A stretch of DNA of 64,000 bases from Trichinella spiralis (Eukaryota; Nematoda; Enoplea; Trichinellida; Trichinellidae), in assembly GCA_000181795.3 (NCBI GenBank), contig CM012955.1:2947630-3011629 (forward strand). Direction: 5' to 3'. Below, in pieces: positions 60,176 through 64,000 of this stretch. Every line of letters starts with the position of its first letter. The stretch's first letter is position 1. The position numbers and the translations under genes were made by a program. The notes below the pieces were generated by a model, which saw only the letters and a program-made list of their open reading frames with translations, had not been told where the DNA came from and did not search any database.

Positions 60176-62984
60176 CTCACAGTGTGATGGGAGACAATTT
60201 GTTCTTGCACACAAAACTATTCACGCCATTCAAACATATTATTGTTCGCAGTGTATTTTGATGCAAAAGTATCAAAGGTGATCATAACAAAAATATCAGA
60301 ATTGCATAGCAGCTTCAGCATTGTTGGTAAATGAAAAGAAAAATCCCACAACTTGTCCCACAATAGATGATAAATAAAATGGGAATTGTCGAACTGTTTC
60401 ACGTGAAAATGGTTGGGATTAGAAATGATGCGAAATGTTCACGCCACATTCAGGAAGTGATTGTGGAAGGTTTTGTGAAAATGAAATGAAATTTGGAAGC
60501 AGGGAAAGTTCGGTGATGAACCTGCAGAGAGGAGCGGGTCAGAGTTTTTGACATACTCTGCTCTAGTGGTTGGCGTCATTCACTGCTGTTATGGCAGAAT
60601 GACGAATCAGCTGCCTGAGCAAACAACATCTCTTGGCCGCTGATGAACGGAGAGAGCGGATTTGCATCCCATCGTGAAAACTGTCCCAATTTTGCACAAA
60701 TCTGCTTAGCAGGTGCTCGACCAATGGTAGTGCAGTGGTCAGCGCGATTGCAAAGGCCGGCAACAACGCATATATATGTATTAACAAATAATAATAATAA
60801 TGATCATGATCAAACTGAATGAAATAAGAACAACTGCAACAGCAATTTAAAAGAATTAGCATAATAATTTTTTAACTTTAAAAAGTCAATTTTTCCAAAT
60901 TGAAGAATATTTTTATCTGTGAAACGTGATTTATACGCCTCAGAGATCAAAAGTTCGCTGCGGCACAGTTCAAAAGGGGGCTTAATCCGCTTAAGCATTG
61001 CTAGTGAATGGCGGTATTCTTTTTGCAGTCTGCCGGTCGTGAATGAGAAAAACGGCGCATTGTCTGATCCGACACCGCGGTCCCTTTTGAACCACTGACC
61101 CTGATTATCTTCTGATGCATTAATTGAAGCTTCTATTGTTGTTACTCTTGAAACGCGACACAATACCTCACCCGCCGATATTAATGAAATATTCATCTGT
61201 TAAATTTGAATGCAGCACAACAATATGAGGTTGGTCAAATTTCATTTTATCAACAATACACTTGCTGAATTATAATTAATAAATTTTCCCACGTCTATAA
61301 TAATGTTTATAGGTCGACTGTTATGTAAATTTAAAATGCAATTTTTTCGAGAATTTGTTTTCAAGGATGAAAAGAAATGAAAATTTTACTAATTTGTGGT
61401 TTTTCCGTCGACATAGTGATTCGTGCATCAGTAGTTCAGTTTTGGATCGTTGCATACCAATTAATCTGTTCAAATGAATGGTTTCACTTCACACCGTTTA
61501 CAGCACTGATGATTCAGCATCACCAGTTCATGATGAATTCTGTTTCTATGCCGTGAGTGTGTTTTGTAAATTTTATCAAAAAAATTTGTTGCATGATCAA
61601 AAATTCGACGACCAGTGTGAAAATTATTTCAATTCCTTAGCTGAATTGCTTCGTCCAATGGAAAGCAATTAAATGAAAATGAAATGTTCATATTTTTATT
61701 TCAGCAATATTTTTTCTTGTTTCTAGCGTTTTCAGAAATAAAGAACAATAGAAATTTGTGAATAGATTTTACAACAGTTCCCCACAGATTGCTGTATTCA
61801 ATGCCGCTGATACAGTACAAATTTGTAATTGACAAAACACTGACTGTCAGGTAAACAAAGCTATGCCGGGGTCATTGCATTGTCAGAAATAACAAAGGGT
61901 GCAGCTGTTCTCTGTGGGCGGCTCCTTTCATGGAAGTGAAGCACACTTTTTCCGGGCATTGTTGAAGTTGCTTTGTTCCTTCGGAAATGTTTTTACACAT
62001 GAAATATTGAAATGAATAAAGCAAAAGCAAATTACAAAAGAAAAGCACAGAAAAGGAAGTTTACCTTTCTGGAGCAGAATGATGTGATGCTTTTGATGAG
62101 GTTTCCAATAAGAAACGTGCCAATGTTACCCTGAAACACAACTGTATCGTGAAAAATGGTCTGTGTTTTATACTTTTAAAAAAAGCTTTTAATACAATCA
62201 TTGCTTGTTTTCAATAATCAGCTTTTTTTCACTAGTAAATATCGAATATTTGTTATTCAGTTTAATTTTCGTACATTTTTACGACTGATTGAACTGCTTT
62301 TCATTTCAACGACATTCTTGAAAATAGAATATAATAAATTAATATTCTGAATTGAGCAGCACCGCATTTCTTGTCATATCTCTCTGTTCGTTGAATAATT
62401 TCTTTCAAGTGCAATTCATTGTTAAAACTGTTTGCTTAAGCAAACGCTATCAGCGGCATACTTGAGAACAACACTTAGCCTTGCCGTTATTGGCAAATAA
62501 TTTTCAGTGACCATAGTTGTCCGGTCAAATGGACAAAAATTGCTGTTCATCACCTATCAAGCTCTTGGCCACTTTTAGGTTGCCACATGTGAACAGTGAT
62601 CATCGATTTTTTGAACTGAATTCATACTTGCCAATTTCATTGGAATCTTTCTTTTATAATGATAATTTTCATTTCATAAAAAAGGTGCTTTAATAATTTC
62701 AACAATAAAATACTTTTGTCGAGATGCTTTTCTGAAGATTCCACTCATTGCGTGCTTTCAAATCTGTCATTTTATCGCTTTGGCGAACTAGGGAAATTTT
62801 GAATTTCCAATTTTTCTTCATTTCATCCAGCGTATAATATTTGTTAACACGCTTTCGAACATTATTCATAAATGATGCTCCATTGCTGAAAGTTACAATT
62901 TTCATAAGGCAGGTAATTTGAGAACATTTCATGTGGAGATAATTAATGAAAATAATTTTTGGCGCAAATATAATTTTAATAAAA
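60176..62984. other. Intergenic stretch between TIKI and its decayed copy
   Basis: AT-rich with a GC-richer patch at about 60,510-61,110. A reverse-strand segment near 62,068-62,130 ends in TCTGCTCCAGAAAG|GTAAAC, which resembles the end of TIKI exon 1 (TCTGCTCAGAAAAG|GTAAAC). It could be a second 5' exon or a remnant of one. An open frame at 61,478-61,672 is unrecognised. Confidence 0.4.
60966..61097. mobile_element. Possible short MITE with hAT-like ends
   Basis: The left end CAGTTCAAAAGGGGGC and the right end GTCCCTTTTGAACCACTG form an imperfect inverted pair around 132 bp. The right end resembles the hAT terminus CAGTGGTTC. No matching target duplication was found, so this is tentative. 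Confidence 0.35.
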
Positions 62985-63290
62985 TGGAGCAAAAGCTGCC
63001 ACATCCAAACCACCACAAATGCAGTGTTCGATTTGATCACAGGCTCTTCATGCTAATTCCATGGCACCGCCAGGCATTCGTCGTAGGTTCATGGTTATAT
63101 AAAGTATGATATAGTGCATACAATGCTTGCTAACAGTTTGCGCAATGAATTGAATAATTTGCATAGATCACTGGTTGTCTTGATTACATTGTGAATTTTG
63201 AATGAGCTTGATTCTAGTTGAACTAAATGCTATTATTAGCATTGGAATTCCACGTCATTCTAATGATGTCGTCTATTTAGCAAATTTAAC
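62985..63290 (-). pseudogene. Decayed duplicate of TIKI exon 3
   Basis: On the reverse strand about 63,085-62,985 reads MELA, stop, then ACDQIEHCICGGLD and AAFAP, against TIKI's LELAQQTSRLIEHYICGSLD and TIFAH. About 150-200 bases upstream on that strand, 63,225-63,290 follows the TIKI sequence for RRGIPVLDLYLAQQ at nucleotide level, but with stops and small gaps. The stretch between is only faintly alignable. The order matches exon 3 of the functional gene at 58,818-59,185, so this is a remnant of a local tandem duplication. No GxxH-bearing part was found. It cannot make a protein. Confidence 0.7.
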
Positions 63291-64000
63291 ATAAACAATT
63301 ATTTATACGGTCTCATTATGAAATTTTAAAATATATCTGATTTTAACTATGGTAAAACTGATAAACATGCATTTATTTCACGTTTTGAAATGATGAGGAC
63401 ATGTGTGAACAGTTGCTTTGCATTGTTTCGCTTGTTGATTTTTGTAATTATCATGCTTGATCTGTAAGAATTTGCAAATTTATAATTTGCTGAACTTTAA
63501 CGGCTCGTAACGCAAACGTAAGCAGTCATTTAGCTCATTTGGTGCGAGCAACAGACACTGATGACGAAACGCGCAGTTAATTGCTGTTTGTCCGTTCATT
63601 TGAATAATTTGCATATGTAAAATATTCTAATAAGCAAATACAAGTAAAATGTTAAATGAAAATGTGAGCTCAGTAGTTGAAATGCTGGTCTGGTTTAGTG
63701 CGGCTCAAGCTTTCAAAGTACGAATAGCCATGTGACATATTCGCAATGCAGAACAGAATGTTGATTACACGTAAGTCTGTTGTTATCTCATACTATGTAT
63801 AAATATACTAGATATATAATAATGCAGTTTTTTATTTCTCTATTGATTTCTTTTTTATACTACAAAGGGTGTTTGTTGATTCCATTGATCTTATATGAAA
63901 ATTGCAATTCAATCTATCAATCTCTTTTGATTTCAAAATCAGTTTAAATTGTAGGCCAACTTGAAGGATGTCTCATTTATTTTTAAAAAATCAGAAATAG
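63291..64000. other. Non-coding end of window
   Basis: AT-rich. I see no gene, RNA or repeat I can name. Any remaining 5' part of the decayed TIKI copy is not recognisable here. Confidence 0.5.

Noticed and set aside
60722-60770. tRNA-like string TGGTAGTGCAGTGGTCAGCGCG
   Set aside because: It resembles an A box by chance. No B box, acceptor stem or cloverleaf could be drawn.
63660-63720. GAGCTCAGTAGTTGAAATGC, like the 5' half of a tRNA or tRNA-derived SINE
   Set aside because: No GGTTCGANNCC B box follows and no stems pair.

Overview
The window looks like nuclear DNA from a small invertebrate, most likely a nematode. It is AT-rich. Host genes are broken into many short exons, most introns end in TTTCAG or TTTTAG, and divergent CK1-type kinases are duplicated, as is common in worms. 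The species is inferred from style, not proven.

Left arm (1-10.5 kb): a head-to-tail array of an R2-like LINE (zinc fingers, reverse transcriptase, restriction-like endonuclease). It holds one long damaged copy (about 3.2-8.3 kb), one decayed copy, a 3' tail, a 5' fragment, an inverted zinc-finger fragment and two short internally deleted copies of about 720-730 bp. A foldback-type DNA element of about 690 bp closes the array.

Middle (10.5-42.2 kb), all on the + strand: a 25-exon receptor tyrosine phosphatase (16.9-25.1 kb) with signal peptide, two Cys-rich modules, Ig, FN3 repeats, a membrane segment and two phosphatase domains; a CK1-like kinase; two Elongin C genes in tandem; a 14-exon KANSL2/INO80D-type zinc protein; and a second CK1-like kinase with an altered DFG motif.

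Right arm (42.2-64 kb): a dead Tigger/pogo transposon (- strand); a large NCKAP5-like coiled-coil gene (+) carrying a hAT-type MITE in its last intron; a complete five-exon TIKI metalloprotease gene (-); and a decayed second TIKI copy about 3 kb further on.

The host genes have separate jobs (phosphotyrosine signalling, Ser/Thr phosphorylation, ubiquitin-ligase adaptor, chromatin, cytoskeleton, Wnt control) and do not form an operon. The main themes are local tandem duplication (Elongin C, CK1, TIKI) and a LINE array that repeatedly joins its own 3' end to its own 5' end. Exon models were built by hand from splice consensus and reading-phase agreement. All introns in the phosphatase, TIKI, KANSL2-like, Elongin and kinase models keep phase. 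I recognised no tRNA, rRNA, CRISPR array or LTR/viral element.
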